Source: JAUMBM01 sp964441755 (GTDB lineage Bacteria; Bacteroidota; Bacteroidia; Chitinophagales; Saprospiraceae). Taken from it: a DNA stretch of 57,488 nucleotides. Positions within the stretch are counted from its first letter, which is position 1. The number at the start of each line of letters is the position of its first letter. Made by a program: the position numbers and the translations under genes. Location of the stretch: NCBI GenBank assembly GCA_964441755.1, contig CAYTVG010000022.1:1-57488 (forward strand), read 5' to 3'. Under the pieces are notes generated by a model. It did not search any database. It was not told the DNA's origin and saw only the letters and a list, made by a program, of their open reading frames with translations. Positions 45,101-55,500 of this stretch are shown here, in pieces.

Positions 45101-46266
45101 GCAGCAATATAGGGTGCCCAAACGGGGCTGGAAATCTTATCGGTTGTTAGATGGATACATGTATTGGGGTTATACATACCTGCCCAAAGCTGATTATTGG
45201 GCATAATGCTGGGATTTGAAAAACTAATGTTTGGATATAGGTAATCAAAAGCTGTCAGGACAGGCTCCAATACTCGTATACCACTGCCTGTAGTACCAAT
45301 CCATATCTTGCCGTTTCGGTCTATCATTCTGGCAAAACTCTGTGGTTGATCTAAAGTTGCCACGATGGGTAGCTGTTGTAAATCCGGACTGGTTAATACA
45401 TTTTTTTCTGAAGGTAAGCTGTAGATATTTTGATCAAAAAAACGGAATAAAAATTTAGAGGCATCCACATCAATACCGGCAGGCGATGAAAGAATGGCCA
45501 TTCGTTCATGAAGAGGGATTGGATTGTTGAAATCATTGTCGGGAAGGAGGAGCGTACTACGGGCATAGCCATTAATAAAGGAATGGCTGGGAGCCGGTAC
45601 TTTTACAATGGTTTTCTTTGATAGGTTCAACTGGTAGAAGCCACTGCCTGTACCTAGCAGGCAATGATACGGATCCGTGCGTAAAAATAACCTGATGGGG
45701 ATTTTTTCTCCTTCTGGGAAATTGACTTGCTTAGTTGACAGTGAGGGGGGAGCAGTTGCATGACTGGAAAGATACTGATAAATTGCTTTAGTGTTTTGAG
45801 TTGTATATACGGTATTGGTGCCATTATCAACACTAATAAACCATACATTATTAGAATTATCGGTAAGTAAATCATACACAAAGTTTGAAGGAGCTTCCGG
45901 TACAAACTCTGAGAGCGACACAAATTTTTCTGAAAAGGGGTTAAAGATGACTATTCCTTTATCTGTACCCAGCCACAATAATCCGTATTCATCCTCAACA
46001 ATAGATGTTATAACAGTGGCGTGAAGAGACCACTGATCAAGGAGGTTGGGTATATATGCCCTTACTTCATAACCATCATAGCGGTTAAGACCGTAGAATG
46101 TTCCGATCCATACATATCCTCGGGAGTCCTCCAGAAAGGAGGTAATATAACTCTGAGAGAGTCCGTCTTCGGTTGTAATTGACCTGATATGGTAAGATTG
46201 GGCATTAGACCACGTACTGTAGACCAAAACCAAAACAAATGCGACTAGGACGGGAATTCGTTGCAT
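42193..46266 (-). CDS. Hybrid two-component sensor/AraC regulator (HTCS)
   Basis: The 1357-residue single protein senses and regulates. It has a signal peptide (1-22, ending SNAQ) and about 700 residues of Reg_prop beta-propeller (SRGYVWIGTFYGLNRYDGY, GKIWIGTTGSGIRV, NNGRIWIAGDAGLVMV). A Y_Y_Y domain (about 700-780) and one membrane span (about 785-807) follow. The HisKA H-box is YIAHEFKTPL (His near 842) and the ATPase has NILSNAIRYTP and GLGLSFVKEL. A receiver domain lies at about 1088-1205 (VLIVDDH, LTDAMMPVMDG) and an AraC HTH at about 1245-1350 (MTTKEIAYKVGFKEYSHF). It is divergent from the giant surface protein and may regulate it. Confidence 0.95.
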   Translation of the reverse strand: MQRIPVLVAFVLVLVYSTWSNAQSYHIRSITTEDGLSQSYITSFLEDSRGYVWIGTFYGLNRYDGYEVRAYIPNLLDQWSLHATVITSIVEDEYGLLWLGTDKGIVIFNPFSEKFVSLSEFVPEAPSNFVYDLLTDNSNNVWFISVDNGTNTVYTTQNTKAIYQYLSSHATAPPSLSTKQVNFPEGEKIPIRLFLRTDPYHCLLGTGSGFYQLNLSKKTIVKVPAPSHSFINGYARSTLLLPDNDFNNPIPLHERMAILSSPAGIDVDASKFLFRFFDQNIYSLPSEKNVLTSPDLQQLPIVATLDQPQSFARMIDRNGKIWIGTTGSGIRVLEPVLTAFDYLYPNISFSNPSIMPNNQLWAGMYNPNTCIHLTTDKISSPVWAPYIAAGESVNSSFYDPNSHNIYLVISQAAQQAVFARFDLRQNKIYHIKKLKAYAEHPHAFFKDSQGNIWLAGVGNGLLRYQPASQSINYWNLGYLFPANNHNGQEVSRCIAEDNNGRIWIAGDAGLVMVDPSGKRPVFKAFHNGLKGEPVFRSSYIFSVYPDPVHPDLLWLGTLSGGLAKFNIRSEELQYVTNTNNHRFNVVTSIVPDSKGNLWLTTEKGIFHYLPATNAFVDYSNLSHIPQINVNAAAILKTNSKTILLGSNNGLIRIRPDLLPSSRNSGKLCISDITIGRQPIWVGIDQNKIRIDENNRYSLQLTHDDQFISLKFAVPTAPTSEATQYRYRLKGLQEEWIYLGNSHSIEFVRLSPGRYTLETQAISFSGTWSDASTLYLPIYVSPPWYFSIYAWIFYVLLFVFILWNFIRYQRKRMTLRFEADMNRQEMERLKSIDNFKNRFFAYIAHEFKTPLTIIMGASQRLRGQKTIDDTAYPDAIIQEGNNMLYLINELIDVTRLQDKTIQPHYEHRDFISLLNKIIKSYKNTLEINKINLITTYTLPSYYMDLDPLRVQYIINNILSNAIRYTPADGRITIAVKPTSDDRILISIADTGQGIPPDKLPQIFNRYYRIFEEENPSYNFGLGLSFVKELAEILHAEISVDSTPGKGTIFSLLLPVKAPAGAQIHDVDEKTNNPGVSNWIIATNKAGADAPSVLIVDDHPTIQSYLKSVLQPYFQPIVAKNGLEGLKIAIEEIPDLILTDAMMPVMDGVEMTAKLKSNPLTSHIPVVMLSAKHEVQDRLKGQQQGVDVYIGKPFHEQELIIVLHNLYKLQQLWKVRYASITSGGRVLPKDDSMPASFSPDSIVHNDMFIQQILDFFEKNYTSENFDAVELATLLNISKSQLYRKVSNISGEGIMGMLRNFRLSKAAELLGKYPQMTTKEIAYKVGFKEYSHFSSSFKKQFQLSPSEWRKLKNKPTSPPL

Positions 46267-46287
46267 TTAATATATGATTAATTAATG

Positions 46288-46295
46288 CAAATGTA
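46288..46295 (-). promoter_or_regulatory. Putative -7 element of the HTCS gene
   Basis: The minus strand reads TACATTTG, matching TAnnTTTG, 21 nt before the ATG at 46266. A TTTG lies 22 nt upstream of it, slightly farther than usual. Confidence 0.45.
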
Positions 46296-46359
46296 GACAG
46301 GCTTTTTCATAGCGCTGCAAATGAAGAGTCCGATAGACAGTCCTTTAGACAAATAGACA
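46294..46359. promoter_or_regulatory. Four TAGACA direct repeats in the divergent promoter region
   Basis: TAGACA occurs at 46294-46299, 46334-46339, 46346-46351 and 46354-46359, all in one orientation. The first overlaps the putative HTCS -7 element. AraC-type regulators commonly bind direct repeats, so these may be binding sites for the HTCS itself controlling itself or the giant gene. Confidence 0.45.
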
Positions 46360-46507
46360 TGATGTTGCGACGTATGTATATCTCTCGGGTTTCGAAAGGT
46401 TATCTCTTTGCATTGTCGATGAATTCAAAAAATGCTTCCGCATTTATTCGATTGGCAGAATACAAACCATCACGATCAATTCGGTGGTGGGATTTAGGAG
46501 ACGACCA

Positions 46508-49500
46508 ATGATTGTTATCAAATTTTATTTTATGCGAGTGTGTAAACAGCTAAGTGAATGGGCGGTTCTTGCTGCTTTGGCAGCAGTACTGTTGGCCGCA
46601 AAAATGAATGCGCAAAGTGGGACAGTATTTCGGGACTACAATGCTAACGGTACGAGAGAGGGGAGTAACTCACTCACAGATGTGTATTATGAGCCTGGGG
46701 TAGCCGGAGTTACTGTAAATGCCTACTCCTCATCCGGTACTATCGGGTCGCCTGAGGCAACTACTACTACAGATGCTTCAGGCAATTTTGCACTGACAGG
46801 ACTTGTAGCAGGACAAAACTATCGAATTGAGTTTATTAATATCCCTGCCGGCTTACATCCGGGACCAGCAGGTGGTACCACCGTTCAGTTCCTACAGGCG
46901 GCATCTCCCCCCCAGATGCTCCTGTTAGGGCTGAATACAGCAGGAGATTATTGCAGCCCTTCTCCCGATCTCTTTACAAGCTGCTACGTTAGTGGCGACC
47001 CGTTGGTGGCGGGTAACAACGGTGCCGGAGAAGCGGCTGTCATACGCTTTCCATACAATGCTTCGGGTACAGTAGGTGCCGGGGGTAGCGGCTATACGAT
47101 CATAGCAACCGCCGGACAGGTAGGAGCTACTTGGGGTATGGCGTATTTGCGGGATAAAAATATTGCACTGGCCAGTGCAGTTGTTAAACGACATACAGGT
47201 CTTGGGCCTGGTGAGACGGGAGGTCGAATTTATGCCATGGATGGTAATGGCGGGGTATCCAAGTGGGTAGACTTGGTGAGTGATCATGCCATCAGCGTGG
47301 GGACTATTTTGTCCAACGCAGACAGAGAACTTCCTGCAGATAAAACGATAAATTCTTATGATATATGGGCATTCTCAAATGCAGGGAAAGTGGGTTTGGG
47401 GGATATGGATGTCTCTGACGACCTGCAGACAGTGTACGTAGTGAATCTGTTTGACAGGAAGGTATACGGAATACCCGTTTTGTCAGACGGTGCAGCTGGC
47501 ATACCCTTTGCACTGCCTGATTTCCCCGATCCTGCCTGCGTGAACGGTGTGGCACGCCCTTGGGCACTGAGATACAAGGACGGAGCGCTTTATCTGGGAG
47601 TAATATGTACGGGGGAAAATGGCGGGGTTGATGCAGACCTTCGATTATTTGTATACAAGTATTCCGTAGCCTCGGGTGCTTGGGACAGCATGCCGATATT
47701 CTCAGTTACGGATATGAGTTGGCAAAAGGGATCGGCTATCTCTTGGACTCCAGGGGCTAGCAAATGGCGGCGTTGGACGGATGATTACAACAATTTTACA
47801 AGCAAGGGATTCATCTCCATCCATGAACAACCGATGTTGACAGATATTGAAATTGATCGTGATGGTTCTCTGCATCTTGTCGTTGCCGATCGAAATGGAT
47901 TTCAAACGGGTCACCGAAATGAGCAGCCTTTGGTTCCCCGAAATACGTCGGCACTGACTACCTGTGTAGTCGGAGGAGAAATATTGCGGACTTGGTATAA
48001 TCCGACTACAGGAATATTTGAGCTGGAGAATGCGGGTGTGGCGGGGCCCTACTCGAGCTCTGGTACAGGTATTACAGATGATGGGCCAGGTGGTCCTACA
48101 GCTCCCCAAGGACCAGATGGGGGAGAATTTTACTGGAGTGACTATAATACAACCTTACATTCGGAAACCTCTATGGGTAGTACCTTCCATTGTTCAGGGA
48201 GTAATATAATTGTTTCTACCAATATTGATCCAATACAAAATCAGGTAGATGCGGGTGGATTACTTCGTTTTAATATCCTTGACGGTTCCTCAGTATTACC
48301 TTATCAAATATACCAGGATGCGGGCAACGAAGCCTTTACTTTTGGAAAAGGTATTGGACTTGGTGATATCGACGGTTATTCAGCGCCGGCACCCATTCAA
48401 ATAGGTAATTATGTGTGGGAGGATACTGATAACGACGGCGTTCAGGATCCGGATGAAAGCGGTATTGCCGGTATCACACTAGAACTTTGGGCGGATACCG
48501 ATGATGACGGCACCGTGGACACGAAGGTGGCTGAAACGCAGACAGATGCGAATGGTAATTATCTGTTCAGCGAGGTAGGAACCAATGTTTATGGTCAGCA
48601 GGAGGACTGGAGTTTTTATGCTGATGATAATGATCGGCTGCGGTATGCGGTTGCCTACGAATTGCGCATAGCCTCTTCCTTGGCGCAGCTCAGTGGTTTG
48701 TCTGCAACGATGGCGAATGCACCTGCTTCCGGCGGTCTCTCCAATAATAATAGCACTGCTGATATACGAGACTCCGATGGTATCACGACCGCAGCCGATG
48801 TGGTCGTAGCTTTTACCACCGGATTTGCAGGGGAAAACAATCACTCACTGGATTTTGGGTTTAGTACTCCTCCTCCTGCTTGTGACTGTAAGGAATATGT
48901 CTACCTCAATGAACCTGCAGCACGGAAAGTGCTGAAATTTGAAGTAAAACCCGGTACTATCTCGCTGATGAACGACGTGATACCCAACGGTACTACGGGA
49001 ACAGCTCCATGGCACATGGGAGGTACGGCACTCACCCAGCTTTCCAGTCCGCACGGTATTGCCTTCGATGATCAGGGTTTTTTGTACATAGGGGAGACCG
49101 GGCTATCAAATTCTCACATTCGCCGTTTGGATTGCGATGGTACAATTATTCCCGAAAACACCTTTAGAATTCCTAACAATGATTCGCCGCAAACGGGACA
49201 AAAGCAAAACTTGTTTGCTATAGGCAATATTTTGTACAGCAATGACCTGGGGGGGCCTCAGGCTTGGAGTACATGTTCGGGCAACGATACACTCGGCCAG
49301 GCCAGACTGGGGTATTATGATGGTCTGGACGGTCTAACAGGCAATCTTCTTCCTATGCCAAGAGATAGTGCCCCCAAGGATAATCTGTGGGGGTTACATT
49401 ACAACAGGGTCACAGGGAAAATATACGCTACGGCTCGTCAGGGTGGCAGGCTGGTGAATGGTAACTATAAACCTATCGGTCAGAGACATACTGTTTGGGT

Positions 49501-52500
49501 GTTTACCAAAGCGGAGTTGGATGCTGCAATGGCACCTGATGGCCCCATCATTCCTCCTTTTCTCACTATGAAACCTAGCGGTACGCTCCAACTTGGGGAA
49601 AAATATACCCCCAATGAGGATGAAAGTTTATTCGGTATTACTTCAGATAATGACGGAAATTTCTATATAGTCAAGTCTAGCGTGGATAGGGGTACCAACT
49701 CAATGATATTAAAGTATAATGCAGCAGGTGAATACCAGGGAAGTTCTCCGGTAGACAATATTCTGGGGTCGGGTGGATACAACAAGGCTATCGGAATTAC
49801 GTATTCCGAAAGTACGAATCGCCTGTATGTGGCCAATTTTACGGATGATGCAAGTGAGGATTGTATCTCAGTATTTGATGCAGCTACCATGGCTTACCTT
49901 GGGACAGGCGCGCCCAACCCCGGGTCTATAGAAAACAGTCAGGGCAAGGCTATAGGTATTGTCCGGGAATGTTGCCCAACGGTACCAGCCAAGTCAGTAA
50001 CTCTCAATAATGTAAAAGTAGGTGATAAGTATTTTCTTCCTGAACTGGCCAACGTCGATTGCAATGGTGTAATCTGTGGGGGGGCCTGGGGAAGTCCTGT
50101 AAATCCTGGATTCTCGTTTGACGCTTGTGATAATAGCATCACTATTACCTCTACAGATCTCTGCGGTACTTTCACCATGACAGGAAGCACCAGCCAGTGT
50201 GGTAATTTTACGTTAACGCTAACAATCTGTACTCAATCGGAGAGAGATTATGGTGATCTGCCTGATTCCGGCTCTTCTGCAGGCAGCGGAGATTATCAGA
50301 CAACCTTAGCAAACAATGGTCCGTGGCATACGATCGTCCCAGGTCTGAAACTGGGTGCTGTTGTTGATGCAGATGCTGACGGGCAGCCCAATGGCACAGC
50401 ACAAGGAGATGATGGTGATGCCAGCGGTGATGATGAAGACGGCATTGCTTCTTTCCCGGTTCTTCGGAGAGGCCAGACAGCCCAGCTTACTGTAAGTCTG
50501 ATGAATATGACGGGATCTGCTGCCAAATTGTATGCATTCTTCGACTGGAATAACGACGGTGATTTTGACGACATCGATGAAGCAGTTACGGCAGTTATCA
50601 ATGACGGACAAACCAGTGTTACGCTCAGCCTGAATATACCTGCCAATGCAGCAGCCGGTGTAGATATCGGGGCTCGTTTTCGCTTGACTACCAACGATCT
50701 TGGTACAGGCAATGCCGCAGCTCTCGGTGCTGCTACCGATGGAGAAATTGAAGACTATCTCGTCATGGTATTCACCGATCCGCTTGGCTATTTTTATTGT
50801 ATCGAAACGGGAGAAATTATTACGGGGGGCTTAGTGAGCGCAGATGGTCCTTCCGGTGCTGTGACCATGATTAATGATGGATCTACAGGCTATTACAATT
50901 TCGAGTTTGTACAGGGGCCGGGTGATTATACCATCAACATCAATGTGCCTGCCGGCTATATGCTCTCCAGTGTTCCTGCTTCCTCCGGCAATTATACTAC
51001 CACAACGGATGGGGCAGTAGACATCATCGGTGCCGGATCTGCGGATGGGTTGTTCATGGATGATTTTTCTGTCGGGGCAAATCCATACTACACTTCTTTT
51101 ACTTTTGTGGTTGGTGGAGATGACATCATTTTGAATAATATCCCGCTTAGGGGGTGTCCGCTCGACTACGGTGACCTGCCTGAAAGCTACAATACATCCG
51201 GCAATGATCAACCGCCAGCGCACGTCGTCATTGCATCGCTGATGTTGGGTGCTTCAGTCGATGCAGAGCTCGATGGCAATCCCAATGAACTGGCCGGCAC
51301 CATTAGCGGCGGTGATGATGGAGACACAGGTATTATTGTCCTGGGCACTTCAGCCGTGCCGGGTGATGATGAAGATGGCATCATGCTGGCCAGCCCCATG
51401 GTACCGGGCTATACAGCCAGTTTTATGGTCGATGCCATAAATAGTACTGCTGCCTCAGCGATTCTGCAGGCTTGGGTGGATTTTGACGGCAGCGGCCAGT
51501 TTGAGGCGGATGAACAATTGCTCAGCGGTGACTTTGCTCCGTCAGGGGTAGTCGTACCAGTCGGTGGACTCAGCGGGGTCAAGTTGTCATTTGATGTTCC
51601 TGCAGATGCAGTTTTCTATCAGGGATATGCAATGGTGCGCTTCCGCTTGAGCCCAGGTGGCGGTCTTTCAGCAGATATGCAGGCAGCGCCTTTGCCTTTG
51701 GGAGAAATTGAAGATTACAGTTATCCTTTGGGGCAGATTGGTAATATTGCCTTTGAAGATTATGACTTTGACGGTGTTCAGGATGCTGGCGAACCTGGTA
51801 TCGATAATGTGGTAGTGACACTTATCTGGGCCGGTGCAAACGGAATCATTGGTGATGGTGACGATGTAACTTATACAACAACAACGGGTCCTGCTTCAGG
51901 TCAACAAACAGGGGAGTATTACATTAGCGGGTTGGTTAACGGAACCTATAAACTCATATTCAGTACGCCGGCCAATATGACGCCGACGCGTGCCAATCAG
52001 GGCAGTCAGACGTCGGGTGGCGTTGCCGACAGCGATGGTCAGTTGACGGGTATGGACCTGACTATGGCGATGGAGAGTTTCACTATCAACTCGGTGACGG
52101 GTCTGCCGACGACAGAGGGCGGTACCGGCGATGCCGGTAGTTCGGGTGTTGGAGGTTTTCCCGACAACCAGACAGATGAGACGCACGACCAGGGATTTGC
52201 TTTTCTGGACTACGGGGACCTTCCGTCATCGGGTACGGGTACGTCCTTTAGTACAACTATGTCGGAAGGAGGTGCTGTACACGTGCTGAACGGAGGGCTT
52301 AAACTGGGCGATGGTATCGATGGCGAGCGCGACGGCAGCCCGTCGGCCAACGCTGACGGTGACGATGGCTCGAATACGGGCAGTGCAGACGACGAAAACG
52401 GCATCGCCTTTGTGACACCACTGGTGCCGGGCAATGATGCGGGTATATCGGTAAGTGCGATGAATATGACGGGCAGTGCTGCAGTGCTGCAGGGCTGGAT

Positions 52501-55500
52501 TGACTGGAACGGCGACGGGCAGCTGTCAGCCGGGGAGGAACTGACATTGAGCAACGGTGGTCAGGTGGCTCCGGGAGGCGTGAGCTCGGCGCTCTATACA
52601 TTCCCGGTACCTGCCGATGCGACATTTAACAGCGGCATGGTGTTTGCACGCTTCCGCCTGTCACCGACAGGAGGACTGGGTGCCAACGGACCGGATAAAT
52701 ATGATGCTAACAGCACGGTGCCACAAGGGGAAGTAGAGGACTATATGTTCAAACTTGCTAAGGTAGGTAATCTGGTGTTTGAAGATTACGACTTCGATGG
52801 AAGTCAGGACAGTGGGGAACCTGGAATCAACAATGTACAGGTATCGCTGATTTGGGCTGGTGCCAACGGTACAGTGGGTGACAGCGACGATGTAAACTAT
52901 ACGACAACAACGGCCAATGGAGGGCTCTACAGTTTCTGCGGGCTGACGTCAGGTAACTACAAACTGGTGTTCAGTACGCCGGCCAATATGACGCCGACGC
53001 GTGCCAATCAGGGCAGTCAGACGTCGGGTGGCGTTGCCGACAGCGATGGTCAGTTGACGGGTATGGACCTGACTATGGCGATGGAGAGTTTCACTATCAA
53101 CTCGGTGACGGGTCTGCCGACGACAGAGGGCGGTACCGGCGATGCCGGTAGTTCGGGTGTTGGAGGTTTTCCCGACAACCAGACAGATGAGACGCACGAC
53201 CAGGGATTTGCTTTTCTGGACTACGGGGACCTTCCGTCATCGGGTACGGGTACGTCCTTTAGTACAACTATGTCGGAAGGAGGTGCTGTACACGTGCTGA
53301 ACGGAGGGCTTAAACTGGGCGATGGTATCGATGGCGAGCGCGACGGCAGCCCGTCGGCCAACGCTGACGGTGACGATGGCTCGAATACGGGCAGTGCAGA
53401 CGACGAAAACGGCATCGCCTTTGTGACACCACTGGTGCCGGGCAATGATGCGGGTATATCGGTAAGTGCGATGAATATGACGGGCAGTGCTGCAGTGCTG
53501 CAGGGCTGGATTGACTGGAACGGCGACGGGCAGCTGTCAGCCGGGGAGGAACTGACATTGAGCAACGGTGGTCAGGTGGCTCCGGGAGGCGTGAGCTCGG
53601 CGCTCTATACATTCCCGGTACCTGCCGATGCGACATTTAACAGCGGCATGGTGTTTGCACGCTTCCGCCTGTCACCGACAGGAGGACTGGGTGCCAACGG
53701 ACCGGATAAATATGATGCTAACAGCACGGTGCCACAAGGGGAAGTGGAGGACTATATGTTCAAACTTGCTAAGGTAGGCAATTACGTGTGGGAGGATATC
53801 AATGGTAATGGCCGCCAGGATGAGGCGGGCACAGAAGGGGTAGCAGGTGTATCCATAGAACTGATTTACTATGGCTTAGATGGACAACTTGGCGGCAGTG
53901 GGCAAGATATGGACAGAACATATGTTACTACTACTGCGACTAATGGTTACTATGCTTTTTGTGGACTTATTGCAGGTAACTATCATATTAAAATAACAAG
54001 TTATCCTGCTGGATTTGTCAGTACAGAACCGAATATAGGGAGTGATACAGGAGATTCGGAAGATGCTGACGGATATGATTTCAGTATAACGGATGTAATC
54101 GGTCTTCCTACATCAGAGAACAGCTTGCTGGATTCACCAAACACGGTGGGTGGCTTCCCGGATAACCAGAATGACCAGACTATCGATTTCGGGATTTTGC
54201 AGCTAGCAGAACTCGGTAATTTTACATGGTTGGATATTGACAATGATAATTTACAGGGAGGAAATGAAGATCTGCCTGTCGGCGGTGTGAAAGTACAACT
54301 TACGGGTACGGATAATTTGGGACGTCAGGTTGACACCATGTTGCTGACGGACGCTGCGGGGGCTTACCTGTTTGACGGTCTGTGGCCGGGTACTTACTGC
54401 GTGGCTTTCGACTTCAGCATGGCGACCGCTCCGCTGGAGATCGCAGAATTCGCTCCGCTGCTGGAGTTCGTTATCACGAATGTGGGCAGCAATGACGCAA
54501 CGGACAGCGACGCTAACGAGGATACGGGTAAGACAGGCAACTATGTGCTGGTATCGCGCTCGTCGGAGCTGACAGTGGATGCGGGTGTTCGTATACCCTG
54601 CCTGCCACCGACAGAGCTTGAAACGAGCATGGTGATGATCAACACGGCTACGCTGAGCTGGGAGGTGAATAACCACCCGTTCACGGGTACAGACGTGCAG
54701 CACCACTGCTGGACAGTAACGGTAGGCGGCCAGGGCTACAATGGCAACATCGGCCAGTCCATCATGGATTTTGTGGTATGTCAGGGTGATGCCAACGTGA
54801 CGATTGTGGGCGACCGCGTGTTCGTTGACATCAGCGGACTGGCACCGGGTACCTGCTATCAGTTTACCGTAGCAGAGACCTGCGACGGCATGGGACCGGA
54901 GGCGAATGCTTCTGTATCTACCCTGTCTGACGTATTCTGTACGTATGACAATCCGCCGGTTGCGAGCGCAGTGTCTACACCTGCGAGCTGCCCGATATCG
55001 AGCCCCGGCTTTGTTGCCAACGGTACGATCACGGTGAGCGTTGCCAACGGCACGAGCTGCCCTGACGGACTGTTCAATATCGAAGTAATCAGCCGCCCTT
55101 CGGCAGCAGCACTTTCAGGTGCTGTACTGGGTGTGACAGCGGGCAGCTACACGTTTACGGGTGCTGCGCCCGGCAGCTATACGATCCGGATTACGGAAGT
55201 AGGGGGTGTTTGTAACCAAAAGCCTGACCTGCACCCTGTGCTGGTGACGATAGTGGTTCCTGATGCAGTCGATGCGACGCCACCGACCAAGAGTGTGCGT
55301 GACATTCTGGGCAATGAGGTGATGGCGCTGGGACCTTACACGCTGCCTGAGGGCGCGTGCAGCCACGAGCTTCGGTTGTATGTGAGCGGCTTTGACAGCT
55401 GCGACGGTGCGATTGTGGCAGCGGGTGCTGTGACGGCAACAGCCGTGATGAGTCCTTCAAGTGTATCTCCGGGTACACAGACGCAGGTGTCTACCGACGG

